From the NCBI GenBank assembly GCA_934339005.1, contig CAKRHR010000012.1, forward strand, positions 1-63,477: a DNA stretch of 63,477 nt. Reading direction: 5' to 3'. The notes beneath the pieces were generated by a model, which saw only the letters and a list, made by a program, of their open reading frames with translations, ran no database searches and had not been told where the DNA came from. The DNA is from an uncultured Catenibacillus sp. (lineage in GTDB: Bacteria > Bacillota > Clostridia > Lachnospirales > Lachnospiraceae). Shown here piece after piece: positions 54,591 to 63,331 of this stretch (the first letter of the stretch is position 1; each line of letters opens with the position of its first letter). Position numbers and translations under genes: made by a program.

Positions 54591-55526
54591 TTAGAATAAT
54601 GTGCTGTCTTTGTCGATCTTACCGACAATCGCGTTAGCAGTAACAATAAAGATAAATCCGACAACGGACTGCAGGAAACTTGCTGCGGCAGACATACCAA
54701 AGTTATTGTTGACAAGCAATGCTCTGTACACATATGTATCGATTGTCTGTGTCACGCTGTAAAGTTTCCCCTGATTCATTGGTACCTGATAGAACAGACC
54801 GAAATCTGATCTGAAAATCTGACCAATATTTAAAATAACAAGCATAATGATCGTTGGCTTAAGTAATGGAATCGTAATCTTACGAATCTGCTGCCATTTT
54901 GTGGCACCGTCAATTCTGGCTGCTTCATACAAAGATGAATCAATACCGAGCAGACTTGATAAGTACAGTAACATACCAAAGCCGATACTCTTCCAGGAGT
55001 TGACAAATGTCAGGATAAATGGCCAGTATTTACTTTCCATATACCATGAAATACCGGTGTCTTTACCCATCAGACCTTTAATAATACTGTTATTTACAAG
55101 ACCTGTGTCTGCTGAAAGAAACGCATATACAAGATATGCAACAACAACCATTGACATCAGGTATGGCAGCAAAATGGCTGTCTGATAGAATTTTTTTGCT
55201 TTTTTGCTGATGATTTCATTAAATAAAATCGCAACAGCAACACCAAGTACCATGTTTAAAATAATCCAGAACACATTGTATCCGAGCGTGTTTCGAATCA
55301 TAATAAATGCGTCATCACTGGCAAAAAGGAACTTAAAGTTCTTTAATCCAATCCACGGGCTTCCTGAAATACCCTTCTTATAGCTGAACTGTTTGAATGC
55401 CAGCTGAAGACCATATAATGGAATATAGTTGTTCATTAACAGATAAGCCAGGCCCGGGAGGAACATAATATAAAACGGAAGATAATGCTTCCAGTTTGTT
55501 TTTCTTTTTTTAGTTTTCGTCTTCAT
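54591..55526 (-). CDS. Carbohydrate ABC permease, LplB/YteP type
   Basis: Partner permease, 311 residues, six helices, EAA loop with LYEAARIDGATKWQQI. Start at 55526 is chosen from GGAGGT and the basic N-terminus before the first helix. No ATPase gene is adjacent; a shared MsmK/UgpC-type ATPase elsewhere is expected for this family. Confidence 0.92.
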   Translation of the reverse strand: MKTKTKKRKTNWKHYLPFYIMFLPGLAYLLMNNYIPLYGLQLAFKQFSYKKGISGSPWIGLKNFKFLFASDDAFIMIRNTLGYNVFWIILNMVLGVAVAILFNEIISKKAKKFYQTAILLPYLMSMVVVAYLVYAFLSADTGLVNNSIIKGLMGKDTGISWYMESKYWPFILTFVNSWKSIGFGMLLYLSSLLGIDSSLYEAARIDGATKWQQIRKITIPLLKPTIIMLVILNIGQIFRSDFGLFYQVPMNQGKLYSVTQTIDTYVYRALLVNNNFGMSAAASFLQSVVGFIFIVTANAIVGKIDKDSTLF

Positions 55527-55671
55527 AACTAACCTCCGGTCACATGTCATCCGACACGGGGTATTTTGTATATCAACGCATTTTAATGATTCATTCACGC
55601 TGTCAGGATTTGATATACAAAATACTTTTCCGTATCATCCTAATTTATCATTACACTTGAACCTTTATTGA

Positions 55672-57240
55672 TTATTTGTTTGCTTTTGCTGCAATGTGAG
55701 CGTCAAGCTGTTCCTGATTAGCTGCAATCACATCGTTGATGCCTGCTGCTTCCAGTTTGGCGTTGAATTCATCGATTGCTGCAAGTGTTGCTTCTTCACT
55801 TTCATACATACCATTCTGAAGACCTGGAAGATATTCATTGATTGTTGAGCTTAAAAGTGCAGATTCTGTCTGGAAATCTGTATCATCAAACATGTAATCT
55901 GTCAGATCAGATGTCTTAGCCTGAGCTTCTTCAGCCTCACGAAGTGATACGAAATCTTCTGTGTTAGGAGACTGAATGTACATCTTGCTTGCATCACCTA
56001 CATAAAGGAATGGGATATCATGACTTCCGTTTGTCACGATAACTTTGTCAGAACCATCAGCAAAATCATAGGCTTCGCCCTGAATACCATATTTCAACAG
56101 ATTAGCAACTTCTTCATTTGTGTAAAGAAGATTTAACATATCCATCGCTTTGTCAGGTCTTTCTGAATTAGAAGCAATACCCCACATATATTCTGTAACA
56201 GATGAGTTGGAAATCTCATAATCTGTCATCTGCATCCAACCAACTTCATAATCTGCTGCAGCCTCTGTCTGAGCTTTTAACTGCTGATTGATAGATGATG
56301 GCGTGCACAATAATGTATGTGCTTCCATATATGTCTGTGCTGCGTTTGTATCTGTAGCATCTTTCTGAAGGATACCATCCTGACGCCACTTATACATTCT
56401 TAAACAATAATCTTTGAAGTCCTCTGTTTTATAGAAGTTTTCTACAGTTGGATTATCTGAATCCATGACTGCACCGTAAGCACAGTTTGTACCAAAACCA
56501 TTGTAGCCACGTAACCAGTACAGATAAATATTTATGCCATTTCCAGCAAACCATCCCATCACATCCGGATTCTTTTCATGAAATTCATAAAGTACTTTCT
56601 CAAGATCATCCAGGTTGCCTGTTTCAGGCACTGTGATACCCGCTTCATCTGTCAAAGTTTTGTTATAGTAAAGGCCCTGTGCATTTGAATTGTAAACCTG
56701 AGCCGGTATTGCAAGCTGCTGGCCATTCACTTCACCTGTTGAAATCAAATCGCCAAAAAGATCCACAAGACCTTTACCTCTATTCTGAAGCAAGTTTCCT
56801 TCGTTCATATCGTAAAGCATCTCTGAACCAACCATAGAAGACAGTGGGCTTACTGTTGCCACATGGACAAGGTCAATCTTTTCGTTACTTGCGATTGCCA
56901 TACTTGTTGTATTGGCAACTTCTGAAATCCATACATACTGGATATCAATCTTTGCATTGATTGCTGGTACTGTAATTTCGTTGATGGCATTTTCAAGTTC
57001 TTCTTCATCACCCATCTCTACACCAGGAAGTGTAACAAGCTGTATTGCAACTGTATACGGGTCTTCGTTCATATCGATCTCAGAAGAAACTTCGTCACCG
57101 TTGGATGCTGCTGCATCTGAACTGCTGTTGCCAGAGTTGCTGTCGCCATTTGAGTTAGTATCATTTCCACCACAGGCAGCAAGTGAGCTAACCATCATAC
57201 CAAGTGCAAGCATTAAACTGATAATTCTCTTACTTTTCAT
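55672..57240 (-). CDS. Sugar-binding lipoprotein B of ABC importer
   Basis: Extracellular solute-binding protein (LplA/LipO type, 522 residues). Signal peptide with lipobox LAAC, lipidated Cys23; a Gly/Asn/Ser-rich linker follows. Closest relative in view is the neighbour at 57579-59159, nearly identical over most of the length. Differences cluster at DLISTG, VYNSNAQG, FAGNGIN, FYKTED and MEAHTLLCTPSSINQQ positions. Encoded directly before the permeases; a 338-base gap with a terminator lies upstream. Confidence 0.93.
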   Translation of the reverse strand: MKSKRIISLMLALGMMVSSLAACGGNDTNSNGDSNSGNSSSDAAASNGDEVSSEIDMNEDPYTVAIQLVTLPGVEMGDEEELENAINEITVPAINAKIDIQYVWISEVANTTSMAIASNEKIDLVHVATVSPLSSMVGSEMLYDMNEGNLLQNRGKGLVDLFGDLISTGEVNGQQLAIPAQVYNSNAQGLYYNKTLTDEAGITVPETGNLDDLEKVLYEFHEKNPDVMGWFAGNGINIYLYWLRGYNGFGTNCAYGAVMDSDNPTVENFYKTEDFKDYCLRMYKWRQDGILQKDATDTNAAQTYMEAHTLLCTPSSINQQLKAQTEAAADYEVGWMQMTDYEISNSSVTEYMWGIASNSERPDKAMDMLNLLYTNEEVANLLKYGIQGEAYDFADGSDKVIVTNGSHDIPFLYVGDASKMYIQSPNTEDFVSLREAEEAQAKTSDLTDYMFDDTDFQTESALLSSTINEYLPGLQNGMYESEEATLAAIDEFNAKLEAAGINDVIAANQEQLDAHIAAKANK

Positions 57241-57365
57241 TCTTATCTCTCCTTACTTTTTGTTCAATTTGCTATATCGCTCATCGATTACATGATTATT
57301 TTATCAAAATAGCTGTAAAAAAGTAGCACATTACTGATTAAAAAATAACATAATCATGACTTCTC

Positions 57366-57380
57366 GTTCACAATTTGAAC
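57366..57380. repeat. Small palindrome upstream of binding protein B
   Basis: GTTCA and TGAAC form an inverted repeat with a 5-base spacer, 126 bases upstream of the binding protein B start. The gap 57241-57578 otherwise holds the duplicated upstream sequence and the terminator; no gene was seen. Confidence 0.4.
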
Positions 57381-57431
57381 ACTTTTTCCCATTTTCACAC
57401 AGCATATTTCCCGAAAAATTGTTTTAATATG

Positions 57432-57475
57432 AAAAGCGGCGCCAAACTCATTTTCATGAATCCTGCGCCGATTTT
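57432..57475 (-). terminator. Terminator between the two binding protein genes
   Basis: Minus strand CGGCGC pairs with GCGCCG with an inner TCAT/ATGA, followed by CTTTTCATATTAAAAC. It lies about 105 bases beyond binding protein A, so that gene can be transcribed separately from the binding protein B-permease unit. Confidence 0.7.
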
Positions 57476-57578
57476 CTGGGATGTATGTCATGTGTGATAC
57501 ACACATGGTAGGTTATATTGACTTAAATGCTTTTATTTGTTTTATGACATGAGTGTCAAAAATAATTTCTACCACTTA

Positions 57579-59159
57579 TTACTGGTTTTTAGCTGCGATA
57601 TGTGCATCCAACTGTTCCTGATTAGCTGCAATCACATCGTTGATGCCTGCTGCTTCCAGTTTTGAATTAAATTCGTCGATTGCTGCAAGTGTTTCTTCCT
57701 CGCTGCCATACATACCATTCTGAAGACCTGGAAGGTATTCATTGATTGTAGAGCTTAAAAGTGCAGATTCTGTCTGGAAATCTGTATCATCAAACATATA
57801 ATCTGTCAGATCAGATGTCTTAGCCTTAGCTTCTTCAGCCTCTCGGAGTGAAACGAAATCTTCTGTGTTAGGAGACTGAATGTACATCTTGCTTGTATCA
57901 CCTACACAAAGGAATGGAATATCATGACTGCCGTTTGTCACGATAACTTTATCTGAGCCATCAGCAAAATCATAAGCTTCGCCCTGGATACCATATTTTA
58001 ACAGATTTGCAACTTCTTCATTTGTATAAAGCAGATTTAACATATCCATCGCTTTGTCAGGTCTTTCTGAATTAGAAGCAATACCCCACATATATTCTGT
58101 GACAGATGAGTTTGAAACTTCATAATCTGTCATCTGCATCCAGCCAACCTCAAAGTTGTAAGCAGCAGCATACTGAGCTTTTAATGTCTGATTGATTGTT
58201 GATGGTGTACCGAATAATGTGCCGGCTTCAACATATGTCTGAGCTGCATTTGTATCTGTAGCATCTTTCTGAAGGATACCATCCTGACGCCATTTATACA
58301 TTCTCAAGCAGTAATCTTTGAAATCTTCTGTTGCAAAGAAATTCTCAACGGTTGGATTATCTGAATCCATGACTGCACCGTAAGCACAGTTTGTACCAAA
58401 ACCGTTATAACCACGCAGCCAGTAAAGATAAATAGTTGTACCCTGGCCGGCAAACCAACCCATCACATCCGGATTCTTTTCATGAAGTTCATAAAGTACT
58501 TTCTCAAGATCATCCAGGTTACCTGTTTCAGGCACTGTAATACCTGCTTCGTCTGCCATTGTCTTATTGTAATAAAGACCCTGCGCGTTTGCATTGTAAA
58601 TCTGAGCAGGTACTGCAAGCTGCTGACCATTCACTTCACCGGATGACATCAAATCACCAAACAGATCCACAAGACCTTTACCTCTATTCTGAAGTAAGTT
58701 GCCTTCGTTCATATCATAAAGCATCTCTGAGCCAACCATAGATGACAGCGGGCTGACTGTTGCTACATGGACAAGGTCAATCTTTTCGTTACTTGCGATT
58801 GCCATACTTGTTGTATTGGCAACTTCTGAAATCCATACATACTGGATATCAATCTTTGCATTGATTGCCGGTACTGTAATTTCGTTGATGGCATTTTCAA
58901 GTTCTTCTTCATCGCCCATCTCTACACCGGGCATTGTAACAACCTGAATAGCTACAGTGTATGGATCTTCATTCATATCGATTTCTGAAGAAACTTCGTC
59001 ACCATTTGTTGTATCTGCATCTGAACTACTCTTGTCTGAAGTGCTTCCACCGTTTGTGTTTGAACCGTTTGTGTTTGAATCGTTTCCGCCGCAGGCTGCC
59101 AGTGAGCCTACCATCATGCCGAGTGCAAGCATCAGACTTACAATTCTTTTACTTTTCAT
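57579..59159 (-). CDS. Sugar-binding lipoprotein A of ABC importer
   Basis: 526-residue paralogue of the lipoprotein at 55672-57240 with the same signal peptide, lipobox LAAC and domain layout. The C-terminal half is almost unchanged, while several central segments differ (DLMSSG, IYNANAQG, FAGQGTT, FFATED, VEAGTLFGTPSTINQT). This pattern suggests a recent duplication with changed ligand contacts. Its stop is followed by a terminator, and no permease of its own is present. Confidence 0.93.
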   Translation of the reverse strand: MKSKRIVSLMLALGMMVGSLAACGGNDSNTNGSNTNGGSTSDKSSSDADTTNGDEVSSEIDMNEDPYTVAIQVVTMPGVEMGDEEELENAINEITVPAINAKIDIQYVWISEVANTTSMAIASNEKIDLVHVATVSPLSSMVGSEMLYDMNEGNLLQNRGKGLVDLFGDLMSSGEVNGQQLAVPAQIYNANAQGLYYNKTMADEAGITVPETGNLDDLEKVLYELHEKNPDVMGWFAGQGTTIYLYWLRGYNGFGTNCAYGAVMDSDNPTVENFFATEDFKDYCLRMYKWRQDGILQKDATDTNAAQTYVEAGTLFGTPSTINQTLKAQYAAAYNFEVGWMQMTDYEVSNSSVTEYMWGIASNSERPDKAMDMLNLLYTNEEVANLLKYGIQGEAYDFADGSDKVIVTNGSHDIPFLCVGDTSKMYIQSPNTEDFVSLREAEEAKAKTSDLTDYMFDDTDFQTESALLSSTINEYLPGLQNGMYGSEEETLAAIDEFNSKLEAAGINDVIAANQEQLDAHIAAKNQ

Positions 59160-59233
59160 ACTTTTTTCTCTCCTCTTCTTATCATTTGTGCATTTTGCAC
59201 ATCAACGTGTTTAAGATGGATTTATTTTATCAA

Positions 59234-59258
59234 ATGTGCTGTAGCTTTAATAGCACAT
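59234..59258. promoter_or_regulatory. Candidate operator upstream of binding protein A
   Basis: ATGTGCT and AGCACAT form a perfect 7-base inverted repeat 11 bases apart, 75 bases upstream of the ATG. A similar but degraded motif lies upstream of binding protein B near 57312-57336. Confidence 0.5.
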
Positions 59259-59393
59259 TTATGACTTCTAAATAGCAATATTATGATAGTCATTGATATT
59301 TTTACTATTTTTTAAGTCGTTTTTCAATTTTATTATTGCATTCTGCGCATAAAATCACAAAACAAGTTTGTTGAAATATTGTTTTTTGCTGTT

Positions 59394-60668
59394 TCATGTG
59401 CCAGTAAGCACGCTGTACAAGATATCAGCAAGGGGTGCCATGGCATTTTGAACCTCCTCCACTGTGTTTGTCTGAGCACCGCACTCCACAAGAAGGGTTC
59501 TTGGTGCGACATGCATATTAAATCTGTAGGACCTTAAGTAAATACGTCTTGTAAAATCGGGGTATTTTTCTGCAGCCTTTAACTGCATTTTCAGGCTGAA
59601 TGCCAGATTATCTTCAAGATATGGATTTTGCATATAACCGTCTGTACCTGCTGCATTTCTGCATAAACCATTAAAAAACATAATTTTAGCCGTTGGCTTA
59701 CCATTGATGGTCGTTACCAGATGTGTATTTTCATTAACCCCATCCCTGTGCAAATCAATCACAACTTTGATGGACGGATATGCCGCCAGAATTTCCTCCA
59801 CTACAGGAAGTGCCATAGCATAGGCCTCACTCCGGTCAATCTGACCGTCAATCACATCGTATGTACCAACATCATGGTACACCGCCACGCCATACTGATT
59901 TTGCAATATATCCGCCAGCGTATTGCCAAGTCCAATCACTGTGCCATACACATCCCCCGGTGTACTGTCTGCAAAACTCTCCTGGGAATGTGTATGGTAA
60001 ATCAGGATTTTAGGTTCATCGCCTGTGACATCCATCGTCAAATCCTTGTCCAATAATATCTGCGGTGAAAAAACAGATTCATCGCAGGCCGTCGAAGAAT
60101 CCACCACATAAAACTGATTCATCAGAAACTGGAAATTTAAAAGGGATGCCCGGTCATATACCGTACCTGCGGGATTAACATTGATGTTAGCTGCAACTGC
60201 GGCGTCCTCGCCATCTGAGGGCAAGGGGGTTACGTCGCTATTCGTATCACCATCGGCAGTCATTGCATTCTCACTATCCTGACCGTTTACGTTGTAATTT
60301 TCCCCCTGCGCCGTATTATTTTCCCCTTCACTCTGGACAAGACGTTCATTGGCAATGCGTTCCAGTTCCTCATACTGACTGTTTTCCTCCGCCATTGCTT
60401 CCATTTCTTTTTCTGTCGGATGATAGGACTGCGCTATTGCCTCCTGATATACATAGGCTGCCCCGGGAAAAAGGAAATCCTGCAAAGATATGGCAGCTTT
60501 TTGTTTCTGGGCCTGCGCTGTATACATATCCGTATTAATCAACATTCCTGAAATCAGTTCATCCGCCGTAACATCATAACAGACAAGGTGTATTAACATC
60601 ATCCCCCATAATATAAGAAACAATGTCTTCATCAAATCTTTGAATAACAGACGTTGATTTCTATTCAT
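59394..60668 (-). CDS. spoIIP: Stage II sporulation protein P
   Basis: Peptidoglycan amidase/endopeptidase acting with SpoIID and SpoIIM in engulfment. N-terminal membrane anchor (about 12-32), D/N/E-rich linker (about 90-170), and the SpoIIP domain with zinc-ligand motifs ILIYHTHSQESF and VIDLHRDGV, and LLVECGAQTN near the end. 424 residues. It follows gpr by 107 bases, as in Bacillus. Confidence 0.94.
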   Translation of the reverse strand: MNRNQRLLFKDLMKTLFLILWGMMLIHLVCYDVTADELISGMLINTDMYTAQAQKQKAAISLQDFLFPGAAYVYQEAIAQSYHPTEKEMEAMAEENSQYEELERIANERLVQSEGENNTAQGENYNVNGQDSENAMTADGDTNSDVTPLPSDGEDAAVAANINVNPAGTVYDRASLLNFQFLMNQFYVVDSSTACDESVFSPQILLDKDLTMDVTGDEPKILIYHTHSQESFADSTPGDVYGTVIGLGNTLADILQNQYGVAVYHDVGTYDVIDGQIDRSEAYAMALPVVEEILAAYPSIKVVIDLHRDGVNENTHLVTTINGKPTAKIMFFNGLCRNAAGTDGYMQNPYLEDNLAFSLKMQLKAAEKYPDFTRRIYLRSYRFNMHVAPRTLLVECGAQTNTVEEVQNAMAPLADILYSVLTGT

Positions 60669-60775
60669 ACTTCACTTCCATCACCTTAAATAACTATTAC
60701 TTAAATGCCTGGTTGTCCTGAATATTTTCTTTATTAATGTATTCAATAATTTAAAATTTAGACCAAAATTCCACC

Positions 60776-61762
60776 TTACACCCGATGGCAGAGTCCGTTA
60801 ATTGCTTCTGAAATCGTAAAGCTGATTCGCCCAATCGTTTCGTCAATATCTTTCGGTGTGACAAACATATCCAGCATTCCAGGATCCATAACCTCCCGCA
60901 TCAGGTCATGCTGTTCCTGAATATCAAAACTTTCCAGAATACTTTTTAAAAAGGTATCCTGTCTGTAAATATCTACGCTTTGCTTTGCTTCATTTTTTAA
61001 TGCTTTAAATAGGTTTTGCATTGTGTCTGTCACAATCGTAGCTGCATCAATGACTGTAGGAATGCCAATCGCAATGACCGGAATCCCCAGTGTTTTTTCC
61101 GTCAGTTCATTGCGGTGATTGCCAATGCCTGCTCCTGGATGAATGCCTGTATTTGTCAACTGAATGGTTCGGTTTAACCGCTGTGTGCTTCTGGCTGCCA
61201 GCGCATCAATGACAATCAGCACCTCCGGCTTTGTTTCTTCAATAATTCCATGAATAATCTCCTGTCCCTCCATACCGGTCTGTCCCATCACCCCCGGCGC
61301 AATCGCACTGATGTTACCAAGACCTTTTAATATAGAAGATGTCGGTGCATACATTTGAAATAAATGCCGTGTAATAAATAAATGCTCAACCACCAACGGT
61401 CCAAGTGCATCCGGTGTGATTTCACGATTACCTATACCTGCCACAAGAATTTTCCTTTGCGCAATCCCCGGCAATAACTGCATCAGTTGCTCAATCAAAA
61501 CTTTTGTAATCTCCTGATGATACCCCTCATCCGGTTCATCCATGTGCGGGGTTTCAACTGTAATGTATTTTCCAATGGTCTTGCCAAGCTTTTTTGCTCC
61601 AATATCACTCGTCACATCAACGACAGTCACCCGGATTTCATTAATTTCATCGTAATTTTCATCTACAGTCACACCATAGGGAAGATTATTTTCATTTTTA
61701 AATGGTTCTGCTGCTTCTAACGCCAAATCAGTGCGTACCAAAGAATTTTGCTTATTTTCCAT
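60776..61762 (-). CDS. gpr: Germination protease GPR
   Basis: Degrades small acid-soluble spore proteins at germination. N-terminal VRTDLALEA resembles its own and SASP cleavage sites; GIGNREITPDALGPLVV, the conserved GVMGQTGMEG and VIVIDALAARS lie in the core. 328 residues is normal. GAGGTT precedes the ATG. Divergent from rpsT. Confidence 0.95.
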   Translation of the reverse strand: MENKQNSLVRTDLALEAAEPFKNENNLPYGVTVDENYDEINEIRVTVVDVTSDIGAKKLGKTIGKYITVETPHMDEPDEGYHQEITKVLIEQLMQLLPGIAQRKILVAGIGNREITPDALGPLVVEHLFITRHLFQMYAPTSSILKGLGNISAIAPGVMGQTGMEGQEIIHGIIEETKPEVLIVIDALAARSTQRLNRTIQLTNTGIHPGAGIGNHRNELTEKTLGIPVIAIGIPTVIDAATIVTDTMQNLFKALKNEAKQSVDIYRQDTFLKSILESFDIQEQHDLMREVMDPGMLDMFVTPKDIDETIGRISFTISEAINGLCHRV

Positions 61763-61890
61763 GACTTTAACCTCGCTTTGCTTATTTCTGTTTTCTTACT
61801 GTTTCAAAAAGTGAAACCTGTCATCATTGACATATCCTGCAAACAACAGCATTTTATCTATATTTTTTACAATTTTTTTGCAAGTATGTA

Positions 61891-61919
61891 TTGACAATCG
61901 GGTAAGATTTGGCTATTAT
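61891..61919 (+). promoter_or_regulatory. rpsT promoter
   Basis: Consensus -35 TTGACA (61891-61896), 17 bases, -10 TATTAT (61914-61919). The leader of about 80 bases contains an inverted repeat GTTTTCG/CGAAAAC (about 61931-61973), a possible control hairpin. Confidence 0.8.
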
Positions 61920-62006
61920 ATTAGCAGTGTGTTTTCGTAAAACGTCCGTGTCCGTATCCGCTTGCGAAAACCAACAACCATAAACATTAATCGGAGGTGT
62001 ATATTC

Positions 62007-62270
62007 ATGGCAAATATTAAATCAGCAAAGAAGAGAATTCTTGTAAACCAGACTAAAGCAGCTAGAAATAAATCTATCAAATCAGCAGTTAAGACTGCAG
62101 TAAAGAAAGTTGACGCAGCAGTAGCAGCTAAAGACGTTGAAGCAGCTAAAGCAGCAGTTGTTGCAGCTACAAGCGTACTTGACAAAGCATGCGCTAAGGG
62201 TGTTTTCCACAAGAAAACAGTTTCCAGAAAAATCAGCCGCATGAACCTTGCAGTGAACAAACTTTCATAA
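62007..62270 (+). CDS. rpsT: 30S ribosomal protein S20
   Basis: 87 residues, Ala/Lys-rich helical bundle; MANIKSAKKRILVNQTKA, KSIKSAVKTAVKK and KGVFHKKTVSRKISRMNLAV match S20. Start at 62007 has GGAGGT eight bases upstream. Convergent with holA, a common arrangement. Confidence 0.98.
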   Translation: MANIKSAKKRILVNQTKAARNKSIKSAVKTAVKKVDAAVAAKDVEAAKAAVVAATSVLDKACAKGVFHKKTVSRKISRMNLAVNKLS

Positions 62271-62306
62271 TTTGATTTACTAATATAAAATACAAAAACA
62301 TGCCTA

Positions 62307-62351
62307 TAAAAAGCAGATGAAAAACCCTCAATTCATCTGCTTTTATTTTTT
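62307..62351. terminator. Bidirectional terminator between rpsT and holA
   Basis: AAAGCAGATGAA and TTCATCTGCTTT pair around 10 bases; the plus strand continues TTATTTTTT and the minus strand ends in TTTTTATAGG. It serves both convergent genes. Confidence 0.88.
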
Positions 62352-62353
62352 AC

Positions 62354-63331
62354 TTATCTGCTATATTGTATAATAATCAATTCCACCGCCAGTTGGTCAG
62401 GCATGCGTCCGGTTTTGACAGCTTCCTCCATCTCGGCGCAGTTTTCGACTGCCCCTCTTAATTCTTCAAAAGTAAACGCCCTTGTCAGTGACATATTTTT
62501 CCGCACAATAAAATCACGTATGCCGGTCTTTTGCGCAATAATAGACTGGGTGTAGCCCTTCATCGTCAGTTCTTTAATCTCCAGCAACATGTTAAACTGT
62601 CTTGCAAGCAAAAATAAAATACGCATCGGTGGCTCTTTAAGCGTCAGCAAATCCTGATACAATCGCATTGCCTGCTTCTGCTGCTTTGATGCTACGGCCT
62701 GAATCATCTCAAAAATCTTGCTTTCAATATGCACTGAACAAATCGCATCTACGTCTGCTGTAGTAACTACATCTCTGCCTTCGGTATAGCAAATCAGTTT
62801 TTCTGTTTCCTGACGGATATTTTCCATGTCATTATCCACAGTTTCAAGGAAATGCATGGCTGTGGCTTCTGAAATCGCTTTGCCTGCTTTTTTTAACGTC
62901 TGTCCAAGCCATAATTTTAACGTTTTCTCATCAGGGCTTGCCATATTGGCTGCATAACCGGCTTTACTCACCGCTTTAAACAACTTTGAACGTTTATCTG
63001 CATTTTCCTCAACAAAAATCAGACATGTCGTTTCCGGAATCTGGCTCACATACTCGGTCAGTTCCTCCTGTGATGATGCAAAGAACTGACTGTTTTCCAC
63101 AACCACCACACGCTTTGAAGCAAAAAATGGCATTGTTTCACAAAGCCCTATGATTTCCCGTACATCCAGCCCCTTTCCCTCAAAATAGTTATAATTCATC
63201 TGGTCACCATCACCAAGAATTGCTTTGACAAGTCTGTCACGATACTGTTTCCGCAGATAGACCTCCGGCCCGTAAATCAAATATACATTTTTAAATTGTC
63301 CTGTTTTTAAATGGTCATTTAATGTTTTCAT
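62354..63331 (-). CDS. holA: DNA polymerase III delta subunit
   Basis: Clamp-loader subunit that opens the beta clamp. N-terminal LIYGPEVYLRKQY region (degenerate P-loop), VVVENSQFF, CLIFVEENADKRSKLFKAV, and C-terminal helical collar with LLARQFNMLLEIKELTMKGY and RAFTFEELRGAVENC. 325 residues is normal. Nothing is visible in the remaining 63332-63477 apart from A+T-rich sequence. Confidence 0.94.
   Translation of the reverse strand: MKTLNDHLKTGQFKNVYLIYGPEVYLRKQYRDRLVKAILGDGDQMNYNYFEGKGLDVREIIGLCETMPFFASKRVVVVENSQFFASSQEELTEYVSQIPETTCLIFVEENADKRSKLFKAVSKAGYAANMASPDEKTLKLWLGQTLKKAGKAISEATAMHFLETVDNDMENIRQETEKLICYTEGRDVVTTADVDAICSVHIESKIFEMIQAVASKQQKQAMRLYQDLLTLKEPPMRILFLLARQFNMLLEIKELTMKGYTQSIIAQKTGIRDFIVRKNMSLTRAFTFEELRGAVENCAEMEEAVKTGRMPDQLAVELIIIQYSR

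Noticed and set aside
57545..57558. TGACATGAGTGTCA palindrome with a TTGACA as promoter for binding protein B
   Set aside because: A terminator lies between it and the gene, so transcripts starting here would be stopped.
55672..59159. Assembly artefact as the cause of the duplicated binding protein genes
   Set aside because: The two copies differ at many clustered positions and have different flanks, so they are real paralogues.
60263..60538. 91-codon plus-strand reading frame
   Set aside because: It is antisense to the low-complexity linker of spoIIP and has no ribosome binding site.
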